Source of the DNA: CAIYTF01 sp963664845
Lineage (GTDB): Bacteria; Bacteroidota; Ignavibacteria; Ignavibacteriales; Ignavibacteriaceae
Length of the DNA: 64,000 nucleotides
Assembly (NCBI GenBank): GCA_963664845.1
Contig: OY761615.1
Location: 5,084,001 to 5,148,000 of the forward strand
Direction: 5' to 3'
This document shows positions 1 to 8,366 of this stretch, in pieces (positions within the stretch are counted from its first letter, which is position 1; the number at the start of each line of letters is the position of its first letter). Below the pieces are notes generated by a model, which was given only the letters and a program-made list of their open reading frames with translations, ran no database searches and was not told the origin of the DNA. Position numbers and translations under genes: made by a program.

Positions 1-1629
1 TGCAAAGTAAAAATCAGTAAAGTTATTGATCCAACAATATATGCTGTTAGCGCGGCTTCATTTACTATCCGTGGGGCAACAACTGCACTTATTGATCTTC
101 CACTGGTTATAAAGGACAATACCGGCGGAATGCAGGTGCTGAGATTTGGAGTAGATCCCTCTGCAACAGACGGTCTTGACAAGCAATTTGGAGAAATTGA
201 GGAACTACCGGTGAGCACAACAGACCTATTTGATGCCCGTTTTATTGACGCAGCGGGGACCAATCAACTGGGGCTGGGTTCCCGGACAGATATTCGAAAG
301 GGCAACGCTGCCGACTTGGGATCAAAAACCTTCAAGTTCACCTTCCAGGCAACGAAGGGTGCAAGTGCTGTGACCATAAGCTGGAACCTTCCGACTGGTT
401 TAACCGGATATCTGATTGATTATCCGGCTGGAGGCATTGTGAACAGGGAAATCACCGGAACTGATTCGCTGGTAATGACAAATTTATCTGTTACCACTAT
501 GCTTATTGGGGTGAGTGGTACCCAAGCAGTTCAGAATCTGACCCTGGAAAATGGCTGGAATCTGGTTTCTGTCCCGGTTGCTATGGAGGATATGAGTGCA
601 AGCGCGTTATTCCCCAATGCAAGCAGTCCGTTATACTGTTGGAACGACGAGTACGCTGCAGTTTCAGCATTAGGTATTGGGGGCGGATATTGGGTTAAGT
701 ATCCGGACACGGCAACGGTAACGTTCACCGGAAGCAGTGTTGGGCTTGCGAACATTCCGGTGAAAGCAGGTTGGAATATGATAGGGGTTCATGAAAGCAG
801 TATTTCTGCCGGACTGATCAGTACAGCGCCAGCCGGAATTATTACTACAAAGTTTTTTGGATACCGTGATGGCTACTATTGGGCAGAGGTTCTTCAACCC
901 GGGCTTGGTTATTGGGTGAAGGCAAAAGAAAACGGTTTTCTTCAACTGCCGAATGGATTGATAAAAGCTGGAAATACGGCTCTTGCTGAACCGCCAAAAG
1001 ACTGTGGCCGGATCTGGTTTACTGATGCCGCCGGAAAATCTATGACACTTTATGCAGAGCCGCATATCAAGAACACGATTACAAATAAAATGCAATACGA
1101 TCTGCCGCCTGTTCCACCGGCAGGTGTATTTGATGTCCGGTTTGCTTCACAGAGTATGTTTGAATTATTGGGTTCAGCAACAAAAGAAGTTTTTATGCAG
1201 GGAGTCAAGTATCCCATTGCCATAACGGTCGACGGGCTGGCTATTATCGTGCGTGATAAAGCAACCGGCGGAAAAATATTTAATCAGTCATTACAGGATA
1301 AAAGTACGACTGTGCTTGGCAACGCCCATATTGATCGTCTGGAAGTGTTATTGGTTTCAGCTCCTTTGAGCTATGAGCTATCTCAAAATTACCCGAATCC
1401 TTTCAATCCTACCACTACTATTAAGTTTGGACTGCCGGAAAAGGCTGTTGTAACATTGACAGTGTATAATCAACTAGGTGAGAGAATCGAAATACTTGCG
1501 CAGGGGCAACTCGATGCGGGTTATCATTCGATTGTTTGGAACGCCGCAAATGTGCCCAGTGGTATCTATTTTTACGAATTGAAAGCAGGGAAATTCAAAT
1601 CGGCAATGAAGATGATAATTCTGAAATAG
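1..1629 (+). CDS. Secreted protein with type IX sorting domain, 5' end missing
   Basis: The frame is open from the first base of the window, so the true start lies upstream; the first internal ATG is at 130. About 542 residues are visible. They consist of Ser/Thr/Gly-rich beta-sandwich-like segments with repeated 'GWNLVSVPV' and 'GWNMIGV' phrases, each followed by 'GYWVK'. This pattern is frequent in Ignavibacteria and relatives. The last ~80 residues form a Por-type C-terminal sorting domain (SQNYPNPFNPTTTIKFGLP, then LTVYNQLGERI, ending in KMIILK). The protein is therefore expected to cross the outer membrane by the type IX system and be attached or released there. No catalytic domain is recognisable in the visible part, so its specific role is unknown. 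Confidence 0.85.
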   Translation, partial: CKVKISKVIDPTIYAVSAASFTIRGATTALIDLPLVIKDNTGGMQVLRFGVDPSATDGLDKQFGEIEELPVSTTDLFDARFIDAAGTNQLGLGSRTDIRKGNAADLGSKTFKFTFQATKGASAVTISWNLPTGLTGYLIDYPAGGIVNREITGTDSLVMTNLSVTTMLIGVSGTQAVQNLTLENGWNLVSVPVAMEDMSASALFPNASSPLYCWNDEYAAVSALGIGGGYWVKYPDTATVTFTGSSVGLANIPVKAGWNMIGVHESSISAGLISTAPAGIITTKFFGYRDGYYWAEVLQPGLGYWVKAKENGFLQLPNGLIKAGNTALAEPPKDCGRIWFTDAAGKSMTLYAEPHIKNTITNKMQYDLPPVPPAGVFDVRFASQSMFELLGSATKEVFMQGVKYPIAITVDGLAIIVRDKATGGKIFNQSLQDKSTTVLGNAHIDRLEVLLVSAPLSYELSQNYPNPFNPTTTIKFGLPEKAVVTLTVYNQLGERIEILAQGQLDAGYHSIVWNAANVPSGIYFYELKAGKFKSAMKMIILK

Positions 1630-2032
1630 GACCACTGATTAAGCAGATTTATATGATTTCCCTGACGGCGGGTTTCGCATAATGCATACAGCACAGAATT
1701 CTGCTTAATAAAGCTTGGTTTATAGGCGCTAATCGTGAGGTTGCCCCGCACACGGGATGAAGCACTTCTCCCGCGAGGAGCGGGAGAGTAATGACATATT
1801 AATTCGTTAAGTTGGCACCTTTGCCCGGATATGAGTGAAATAGCATATGGTGTTTTTTCCATCCTGATGCAATTTATGATTGGTATTCCTCATTTGCCTT
1901 GAAAGCTGAACCCTTCATCACCGATTGAATCCATAGATGTATTTGTAATCCTTAGCGGGAACGCGTATTTTTACATTTGTACTTTAAAATGTTGTTGTCC
2001 GTTTTCAATATCCCAAAAACAGGTTAAAATTG
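1630..2032. other. Intergenic region with repeat-like elements and possible promoter
   Basis: These 400 bases hold no convincing gene. A perfect 8-bp stem with a 5-nt loop (TCTCCCGC/GCGGGAGA, 1767-1787) lies upstream of one copy of the GTTAAGTTGGCACC motif (1806-1819), which recurs around 38 kb. Closer to the next gene, TACATTTG at 1972-1979 resembles the Bacteroidota -7 box (TAnnTTTG). No good -33 element at the usual distance was found. Confidence 0.5.
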
Positions 2033-4471
2033 ATGAAAAATAGTATTGTCAGTATTTATTTAATAATACTGCTCGCGGGTATAGCTATGCCGCAAAGCAG
2101 CAAAACATTATCTCTTAAAACTATAACCGGCATTGTTGCAGATTCTGCATCCAATGAAAAACTGATTGGTGTTACAGTAGTGGCATTAACCGGTGACAAT
2201 AAGAAGAACCCCAAGGGTTCGATATCGAATATTAAAGGTGAATTCAAAATTGAGAATGTCAGCGAGAATAGTTCCCAATTGAGATTTTCGCTGGTCGGTT
2301 ATAAAACCAAAGTTATTGATGTTCCTGCCGGCAATAAAACTTCGGCGATCGATTTGGGTGTTGTGAAACTGCATCCTTCAAGTGTTCTGATGAAAGCTGT
2401 TGAAGTTAAGGGACAAAAGCCCATGGTAGAGTATTTCCCCGATAAACAGGTAGTAAATATGGAAAGCGTGCCCGGAGCAAATGGAAGTGTTACCGATGCG
2501 CTGAAGAACACAGGAATTGTTGACGTTGATCCACAAACCAATAAGATCAGTATCCGCGGGAAAAGCGGTGCCAATATTCTTATAGACGGCAAACCTATGC
2601 CAATGGCAGAGGACATGCTTACCCAAATGCCCGCCGCCATGATAGACCAGGTTGAGATCACTACTAATCCTTCAGCCAAGGACGATCCGGAAGGGGACGC
2701 AGGGATCATTAATTTTATTACCAAGAAGGGATATTCGGATAACTACAGCGGCTCTTTTTCCGCATTTACAACCTCCAAGGGACTGGGATATGGGTCGGCT
2801 TTCGTTAATATGAAAAAGGGAAGTTTTAATGTGTACGGTTCTCTGAACGGTGGGACGGGAATATTTAAGTCTGACCTGGCTTCAGATCGGATCAACGACA
2901 ACAGCAGCAGCATTCATGAGCAACAAATGACCGGTGATGGATTACGCAAAGGGTACATGTCAAACGCGAAAATCGGAGCTGATTATGACTTTGATTCATT
3001 GAATTCGATTTCGCTTGTGGCAACTTATTACAAGATGAAAGGAAACGGTCACAACAACAGTTTCACCAATGTGTATAATGATTCCTCATTATTGCGTTAT
3101 AATTATTCACTCCTCAATTACGGAGAATTGGACAATAATACCTATAATATATCGGGTACCTATAAAAAGAAGTTTGATAAAAAGGGGACCGAATTGACGT
3201 CAGACATTTATTTCTCTCACCTTGATTATACTACGCCCGGAGATATGAAAATTGCGTACAGCAGTCCTTTTATCGATTTTGGGCCGCCTGTGCATCAGGC
3301 TATAACAAGTGTTACCGGGAACAAAACCGTAATTGCCAAATTAGACTTTGCAGATCCGAATTCAGGGATAGGGAAAATAAATGCGGGATATAACTTCACG
3401 TTTCGCGACCGCAGCTCCGATTATAATTTTGAGGATTACCATTACAGCAGTGATTTATGGGTGAACAATCCGGCATATACCAATTTCTTTCGTTATAAGG
3501 AGAATATTCATGCATTGTATGCCGATTATGGAAACAAGCTACTGTTTTTTGACTACCGCCTCGGGGCACGGGTGGAAAAAATTCTCTCAACGGGTACTGT
3601 TGTCACCACCAATCAGAACTTTGATCTGGATTACAGCAGTTTCTTCCCATCACTGTTATTGGCATATAACCTGACCGACAGATTCCAGATCACGTTCAAT
3701 GCAACACGAAGAATTCGACGTCCTCAGATGGAGTATATAAACCCCTTTAAGAGGATCAATGGCCCGTTGGATTATAATATCGGAAATCCGGCACTTCAAC
3801 CAACGTATACCAATCAATATGAACTTGCTTTTAACCCGATCCTGAAGGTGTATCATTCAAACTCAACCGGCAAGCCGGTCTCGATTACCGCACTGGTTGG
3901 CGATACACTATTCACGTCGATGGTGAACAATGCTTCAACCAAGGCTTATGGTGTTGAAGTGATGATCCCCTTGATGAACGATGCCAAATTCCCGGTTAAA
4001 TTGCCGGACTGGTTTACCATGGGTAATATTAATTTCAATTGGTCCAGAACAGAAGAAAAATCGAATTATCTGACAGAAAATTACTCTCTGACAAGGAATT
4101 CGTGGTTTTTGGGGGCAAATGCCGTGCTGAAAGTGTGGTATGAGATCAGCGCGATATTCATGTGCAGATATACACCGGAGGTTAAAGACATCCGCACCAT
4201 CAGCAATCCGAAGACCTATGTAAGTTTCACATTGGCCAAGGACCTGATGGATAAAAAATTGCGTCTCACGTTCTCAGTAAGTGATATTTTTAATGCCAGT
4301 ATGTCGCAAACGCAGACCTACGCGTCAAATTATTATTTGAATAGTAAGTATACCAACCTGAATAGCCAGAATGTATCGTTTTCCATCACGTACAAATTCA
4401 ACGATTTTAAGAGCCGGCAGGAACGGAGTATAGATGATGGTAGAGATAAAACGGAAGGTGGGTTGTTCTAA
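2033..4471 (+). CDS. TonB-dependent receptor-like outer membrane beta-barrel protein
   Basis: The product is 812 residues when started at the ATG at 2033; an in-frame TTG at 2030 is less likely. The N-terminus looks like a signal peptide (hydrophobic IYLIILLAGIAM). A carboxypeptidase-regulatory-like beta domain follows at about residues 30-110 (GIVADSASNEKLIGVTV, GEFKIENV). A plug-like region contains VEITTNPSAKDDPEGDAGII, and a long aromatic-rich barrel follows with alternating strands such as GYNFTFRDRSSDYNF. This is the arrangement of the 'outer membrane beta-barrel family' of TonB-linked receptors in Bacteroidota. No SusD-like partner is adjacent, so the ligand is unknown. It stands alone between two intergenic gaps. 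Confidence 0.85.
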   Translation: MKNSIVSIYLIILLAGIAMPQSSKTLSLKTITGIVADSASNEKLIGVTVVALTGDNKKNPKGSISNIKGEFKIENVSENSSQLRFSLVGYKTKVIDVPAGNKTSAIDLGVVKLHPSSVLMKAVEVKGQKPMVEYFPDKQVVNMESVPGANGSVTDALKNTGIVDVDPQTNKISIRGKSGANILIDGKPMPMAEDMLTQMPAAMIDQVEITTNPSAKDDPEGDAGIINFITKKGYSDNYSGSFSAFTTSKGLGYGSAFVNMKKGSFNVYGSLNGGTGIFKSDLASDRINDNSSSIHEQQMTGDGLRKGYMSNAKIGADYDFDSLNSISLVATYYKMKGNGHNNSFTNVYNDSSLLRYNYSLLNYGELDNNTYNISGTYKKKFDKKGTELTSDIYFSHLDYTTPGDMKIAYSSPFIDFGPPVHQAITSVTGNKTVIAKLDFADPNSGIGKINAGYNFTFRDRSSDYNFEDYHYSSDLWVNNPAYTNFFRYKENIHALYADYGNKLLFFDYRLGARVEKILSTGTVVTTNQNFDLDYSSFFPSLLLAYNLTDRFQITFNATRRIRRPQMEYINPFKRINGPLDYNIGNPALQPTYTNQYELAFNPILKVYHSNSTGKPVSITALVGDTLFTSMVNNASTKAYGVEVMIPLMNDAKFPVKLPDWFTMGNINFNWSRTEEKSNYLTENYSLTRNSWFLGANAVLKVWYEISAIFMCRYTPEVKDIRTISNPKTYVSFTLAKDLMDKKLRLTFSVSDIFNASMSQTQTYASNYYLNSKYTNLNSQNVSFSITYKFNDFKSRQERSIDDGRDKTEGGLF

Positions 4472-4641
4472 TAATACTCTTCAAATTGTGAATTGAAGGA
4501 AATTCTCCCTATTTTTTATCTGTTAATACTTAACCGTATAGTGAGTAACGGTAAAATAATTGTCGATCCGGTTTATCCCGATATGATCAATCAGTGATAA
4601 TCCACATTCATGAAGCAATACACAGCCCAGATAAGGTTCAT

Positions 4642-6252
4642 ATGAGTTTTTTAAAAAACATGTTTTCGGATAAGTCGCAACAGCTTTTAAATGAAGGGTT
4701 GCGTGGGTATCGTGAGGATCGCTATGCAGACAGCATCCGTATATTGACGGAAGTGATTCAGCACTCGCCGAAATTAACCGAAGCATATCATTGCAGGGGG
4801 CTTTGTTACCACCAACTTAAGAAATACGAAGACGCCATTGCTGATTTTAATTCTGTTATTGAACAGGATCCAAAATTCAATAATATGACCTATTATTCAA
4901 GAGCGTTATGCTACAAATCTTTGGGGAATGTTTCTGGTGCATTGGAAGATCTCAATAAATTTATTTCACTCAACAAAACCCACTTAAACGCGTATTATCA
5001 CCGTGCCGAGCTTTGGATGAAAGTGAAGAAGCTCAACGATGCCGAAGATGATATTTCGCATTTTCTTAATGGTAATGCCGATCATTATGAAGGCTTGATA
5101 TTATGTGCAAAGATACGGATAGCTAAGGGTGATTATAAACGTGCAGTGCTTGATCTTAATGGAACCATCAGGTTGAAGCCAAACTTTGATGAAGGCTGGG
5201 TGTTGCGGGCTGAAGCTAAACTGCAGCTGAACCAGACAGAAGAAGCCATGGCTGATTTAACCAAAGGAACAGAGATCAACCCGCGTAACGTAATGGCGCT
5301 CACGTTATTGGGCAGGAATTTTCTGACCGCCAATAATCTTGAAGAAGCGCTGGATCGTACGAATACCGCGCTGACCATAATGCCGGAAAGCATAGATGCA
5401 ACCAGTCTTCGGGTTGATATTTATTTAAAAATGGGGGATAATGAAAAAGCGCTCAACGATATGAACCGTGTTCTTCAATTGGAGCCCGGTGATCATGTAA
5501 TGCGCCTCAGGCGCGGTGAACTGAGAAAGGCAATGCAGGATAATACCGGCGCTAAAGAAGATTTTTATCAGAATCTTAAGGATTTTCCGGAGAATCCTGA
5601 TGCCTATTTTCATCTCGGTCAGTTGGAAGAAGAGGATGGAAATTATCCTCAGGCACTTGAACTGTATAATCAGGCAATCAGCAGATCGAAAGATAATCAT
5701 GTGTTCCTGAATGGACGCGGGCTACTTTATTGCAAGATGAAAAATTTTTCCGACTCAATTGGTGATTTTTCCAAGGCAATTGATCTTTCTGACGAAAATC
5801 ATCAGTATTATTGCAACAGAGCCAAAGCCAGAATTGAATTATGGGACAATGCCGGCGCCATGATCGATTTGACAAAAGCGTTAAGCAAGCCTGATAATGT
5901 TGATGCCTATTTTCTGCGTGGTGAATTGAAGATAAGGCAGGAAGATTTCAATGCTGCTGTTTTGGACTATGATCGTATCACACAAATCAATCCGCAGGAT
6001 AAGGTTGCTTATTATAAAAAAGCCATTTGCTATCAGGCGTTGGGGAATAACGATAATGCGATGCGGGAGATCAACCGAGCGATAAAAATAGATGCCGAAT
6101 TCGCCGAGGCATTTTACCAGCGCGCGCTGATAGAATCTAACATGATGTCCTATAAACAGGCAAAGATCGATGTTGAATATTCGCTTATGATCGGATTAAC
6201 AGATCTTGAAGAGCCTGCGCAAAAATTACTGGAAAGCCTCTCCAAATATTGA
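4642..6252 (+). CDS. Tetratricopeptide repeat protein
   Basis: The start is placed at the ATG at 4642 (MSFLKNMF), preceded by AAGG at a workable distance. An in-frame GTG at 4594 would add 16 residues without extra similarity. The 536-residue product is almost entirely tandem 34-residue TPR units, at least a dozen. They are visible as repeated A-Y-x-x-R-x-x-x-x and A-(I/L)-x-D-(F/L)-x-x-(A/V)-I patterns (for example AYYHRAEL, DFNSVIEQDP, DFSKAIDL). There is no signal peptide, membrane segment or enzyme domain. TPR solenoids mediate protein-protein contacts; the partner is not evident from the neighbours. Confidence 0.85.
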   Translation: MSFLKNMFSDKSQQLLNEGLRGYREDRYADSIRILTEVIQHSPKLTEAYHCRGLCYHQLKKYEDAIADFNSVIEQDPKFNNMTYYSRALCYKSLGNVSGALEDLNKFISLNKTHLNAYYHRAELWMKVKKLNDAEDDISHFLNGNADHYEGLILCAKIRIAKGDYKRAVLDLNGTIRLKPNFDEGWVLRAEAKLQLNQTEEAMADLTKGTEINPRNVMALTLLGRNFLTANNLEEALDRTNTALTIMPESIDATSLRVDIYLKMGDNEKALNDMNRVLQLEPGDHVMRLRRGELRKAMQDNTGAKEDFYQNLKDFPENPDAYFHLGQLEEEDGNYPQALELYNQAISRSKDNHVFLNGRGLLYCKMKNFSDSIGDFSKAIDLSDENHQYYCNRAKARIELWDNAGAMIDLTKALSKPDNVDAYFLRGELKIRQEDFNAAVLDYDRITQINPQDKVAYYKKAICYQALGNNDNAMREINRAIKIDAEFAEAFYQRALIESNMMSYKQAKIDVEYSLMIGLTDLEEPAQKLLESLSKY

Positions 6253-6412
6253 TTTATTCCTCGGTGCCGGGCTAACTAATTCGTTTCGCGATGCAAAAAC
6301 ATCGTGAGAATAAAAGGCATCATAATTCGCATTGCCATTTTGGTCCGAATCTTTTAGTTTATGCAAAAGTATTTCACATGAACAAAACAAAAGATTCAGG
6401 AAAGAAGAGAAA

Positions 6413-7129
6413 ATGGTCAATACAAGGATTGTGATGATTGGCGACTATAATGCAGGTAAAACCTCACATCAAGCAGATAAACTGGTCGCGGAGCAAACAG
6501 ACCATTTTGAGAATTCAACTGTTTGGTGGGACTGGATAGAAACTTCTGATCTGGCAGAAGATATCTATGACCAACTCAGCATTTATCAGGGCATCTGGTG
6601 TGTTCCCGGTAGTCCTTATGAAAATATGGAAGGAGTTCTATCCGCTATCAGATTCGCCAGGGAATCAAGAATTCCGTTCCTGGGAACATGCGGCGGCTTT
6701 CAACATGCGGTGATTGAGTATGCAAGGAATGTACTGGGAATTGACAATGCCGATCATGCCGAATCCAATCCTGAAGCTGATGATCCGCTGATTGAACTGC
6801 TTGAGTGTTCATTGGTTGATAAAACGGCAAGTATAAGCCTTACCCCAAGGACAAAACTTGCCCATATCATGCAAAGAGAGAAAATTGAGGAGACTTACCA
6901 TTGTCGCTATGGTATAAACCGAAAGTATGAAAACTTGTTCTCTATGGAAGACATGCTAATCGCCGGAACAGATGCTGCAGGTGAAATTAGAGCTATTGAA
7001 CTGTCAGATCACCCGTTTTTTATATGCACCTTATTCCAAATAGAACGAAGTGCGCTGAAGGCAGAAAGGCATCCATTAATAGATGCGTTTCTGCACGCTG
7101 CTGTTGTTAAAGGAAGAAGGGAAAGCTAA
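6413..7129 (+). CDS. CTP synthase C-terminal region-related amidotransferase-like protein
   Basis: The ATG at 6413 follows a purine-rich AGGAAAGAAGAG segment and is preferred over an upstream in-frame TTG at 6332; the product is 238 residues. It resembles the class-I glutamine amidotransferase half of CTP synthase without the synthetase half. The nucleophile elbow is GTCGGFQ, with Cys at about residue 93. The C-terminal SDHPFF...TLFQIERSAL matches the CTP-synthase HPxF...FHPE block, but the catalytic His is Gln. From memory, this is typical of the family named 'CTP synthase C-terminal region-related (seleno)protein', in which the Cys may be Sec in some members. The reaction is unknown; glutaminase activity is doubtful without the His. 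It converges on sdaA with a 25-nt gap. Confidence 0.75.
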   Translation: MVNTRIVMIGDYNAGKTSHQADKLVAEQTDHFENSTVWWDWIETSDLAEDIYDQLSIYQGIWCVPGSPYENMEGVLSAIRFARESRIPFLGTCGGFQHAVIEYARNVLGIDNADHAESNPEADDPLIELLECSLVDKTASISLTPRTKLAHIMQREKIEETYHCRYGINRKYENLFSMEDMLIAGTDAAGEIRAIELSDHPFFICTLFQIERSALKAERHPLIDAFLHAAVVKGRRES

Positions 7130-7154
7130 TTAGCCTCCGTTAAATGCATAGTGC

Positions 7155-8348
7155 TTAGTGGTTCAACAGCGCCATTCCGCCTTCTGAAGTCTCTTTATAT
7201 ATCTTGGGAATATCATGACCGGTTTGTTTCATCGTCTGGACAATTTTATCGAAGGATACGATGTGCCTGCCATCAGAGAGCAATGAATAGGTTGCCGTGT
7301 TGAAAGCCCGTTCTGCCGCGAAAGCGTTGCGTTCAATGCAAGGCACCTGCACGAGTCCGTTTATGGGGTCGCAGGTCAATCCGAGGTGGTGTTCAATTCC
7401 CATTTCAGCAGCATATTCAATTTGATGGGGCGTGCCACCCAACAATTGTGTTGCCGCTGCCGAAGCCATTGCGCATGCAGTGCCAATTTCTCCCTGGCAG
7501 CCAACCTTTGCCCCGGAGATGGATGCGTTTGTTTTCACAATATTTCCAACCAGGCCGGCAGTGGCCAATGCGCGTAAAATTTTCTGATCCGGAAATTCAA
7601 AACTGTCTTTAAGTCGTTTTAAAATGGCAGGCAGTACGCCACAGGAACCACAGGTTGGGGCAGTCACAATCTTTCCCCCTGCGGCATTCTCTTCAACTAC
7701 GGCAAGTGCGTAGGTGAAAATTTGAGTTTTTTCTTTTAGCGCGCCGGTATAATTTTTTGCTTTGACGAAATAGGAGGCTGCTTTCCTTCGCAGATTGAGT
7801 CCACCCGGTAAAACACCTTCATTGTTAATTCCGCGGTTAATAGCATCGTTCATGACGCTCCAGACTTCTGCAAGATGGTCGTATATTTCTTTTCCTTCAA
7901 CCTCCTCAACGTATTCCCAGAGTGAACCGCCATGCTTATTCGTCCATTTGAGGATTTCACTCATGGTATGCAGTGGGTAAATGGAATCAGAGTTTTTCAC
8001 ATAAGAATCATCGATGATCTTGCCCCCGCCCACGCTATAGACGGTCCAATCATTCATGACAGCACCCTCTGCACTGAGTGCTTCAAGTTTCATCGCATTG
8101 GGGTGTCGCAACAGAAACTCTTCCGGTTTCCAGACGATCTCAGTTGGTTTTGGGAGCAGACTTTCGATGATCACTTTATCGGTAAGATGTCCTCTCCCGG
8201 TTGCTGCCAGGCTTCCATAGAGGAATACGCGAAAAGCAGCAGCATCCGGATTTTTTTGGTTAAATATCTCAGCGGCTGTTTTTGGGCCCATGGTATGGCT
8301 GCTTGAGGGACCATGACCTATCTTAAATAATTCTCTTATCGATTCCAT
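7155..8348 (-). CDS. sdaA: L-serine dehydratase (L-serine ammonia-lyase), single chain
   Basis: This iron-sulfur L-serine deaminase converts serine to pyruvate and ammonia. The 397-residue product has the N-terminal GHGPSSSHTMGP motif of the beta part. The alpha part carries the conserved cysteines in PTCGSCGVLPA, VGCQGEIGTACAM and LTCDPINGLVQVPCIERN, which are expected to ligate the oxygen-labile [4Fe-4S] cluster. It is shorter than the ~455-residue E. coli enzyme but has all the blocks in order. The gene starts 18 nt after the stop of the aspartase gene on the same strand, so the two are probably cotranscribed. The pair would feed fumarate and pyruvate from amino acids. Confidence 0.92.
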   Translation of the reverse strand: MESIRELFKIGHGPSSSHTMGPKTAAEIFNQKNPDAAAFRVFLYGSLAATGRGHLTDKVIIESLLPKPTEIVWKPEEFLLRHPNAMKLEALSAEGAVMNDWTVYSVGGGKIIDDSYVKNSDSIYPLHTMSEILKWTNKHGGSLWEYVEEVEGKEIYDHLAEVWSVMNDAINRGINNEGVLPGGLNLRRKAASYFVKAKNYTGALKEKTQIFTYALAVVEENAAGGKIVTAPTCGSCGVLPAILKRLKDSFEFPDQKILRALATAGLVGNIVKTNASISGAKVGCQGEIGTACAMASAAATQLLGGTPHQIEYAAEMGIEHHLGLTCDPINGLVQVPCIERNAFAAERAFNTATYSLLSDGRHIVSFDKIVQTMKQTGHDIPKIYKETSEGGMALLNH

Positions 8349-8366
8349 CAGGTGTTTAATCCGTTC

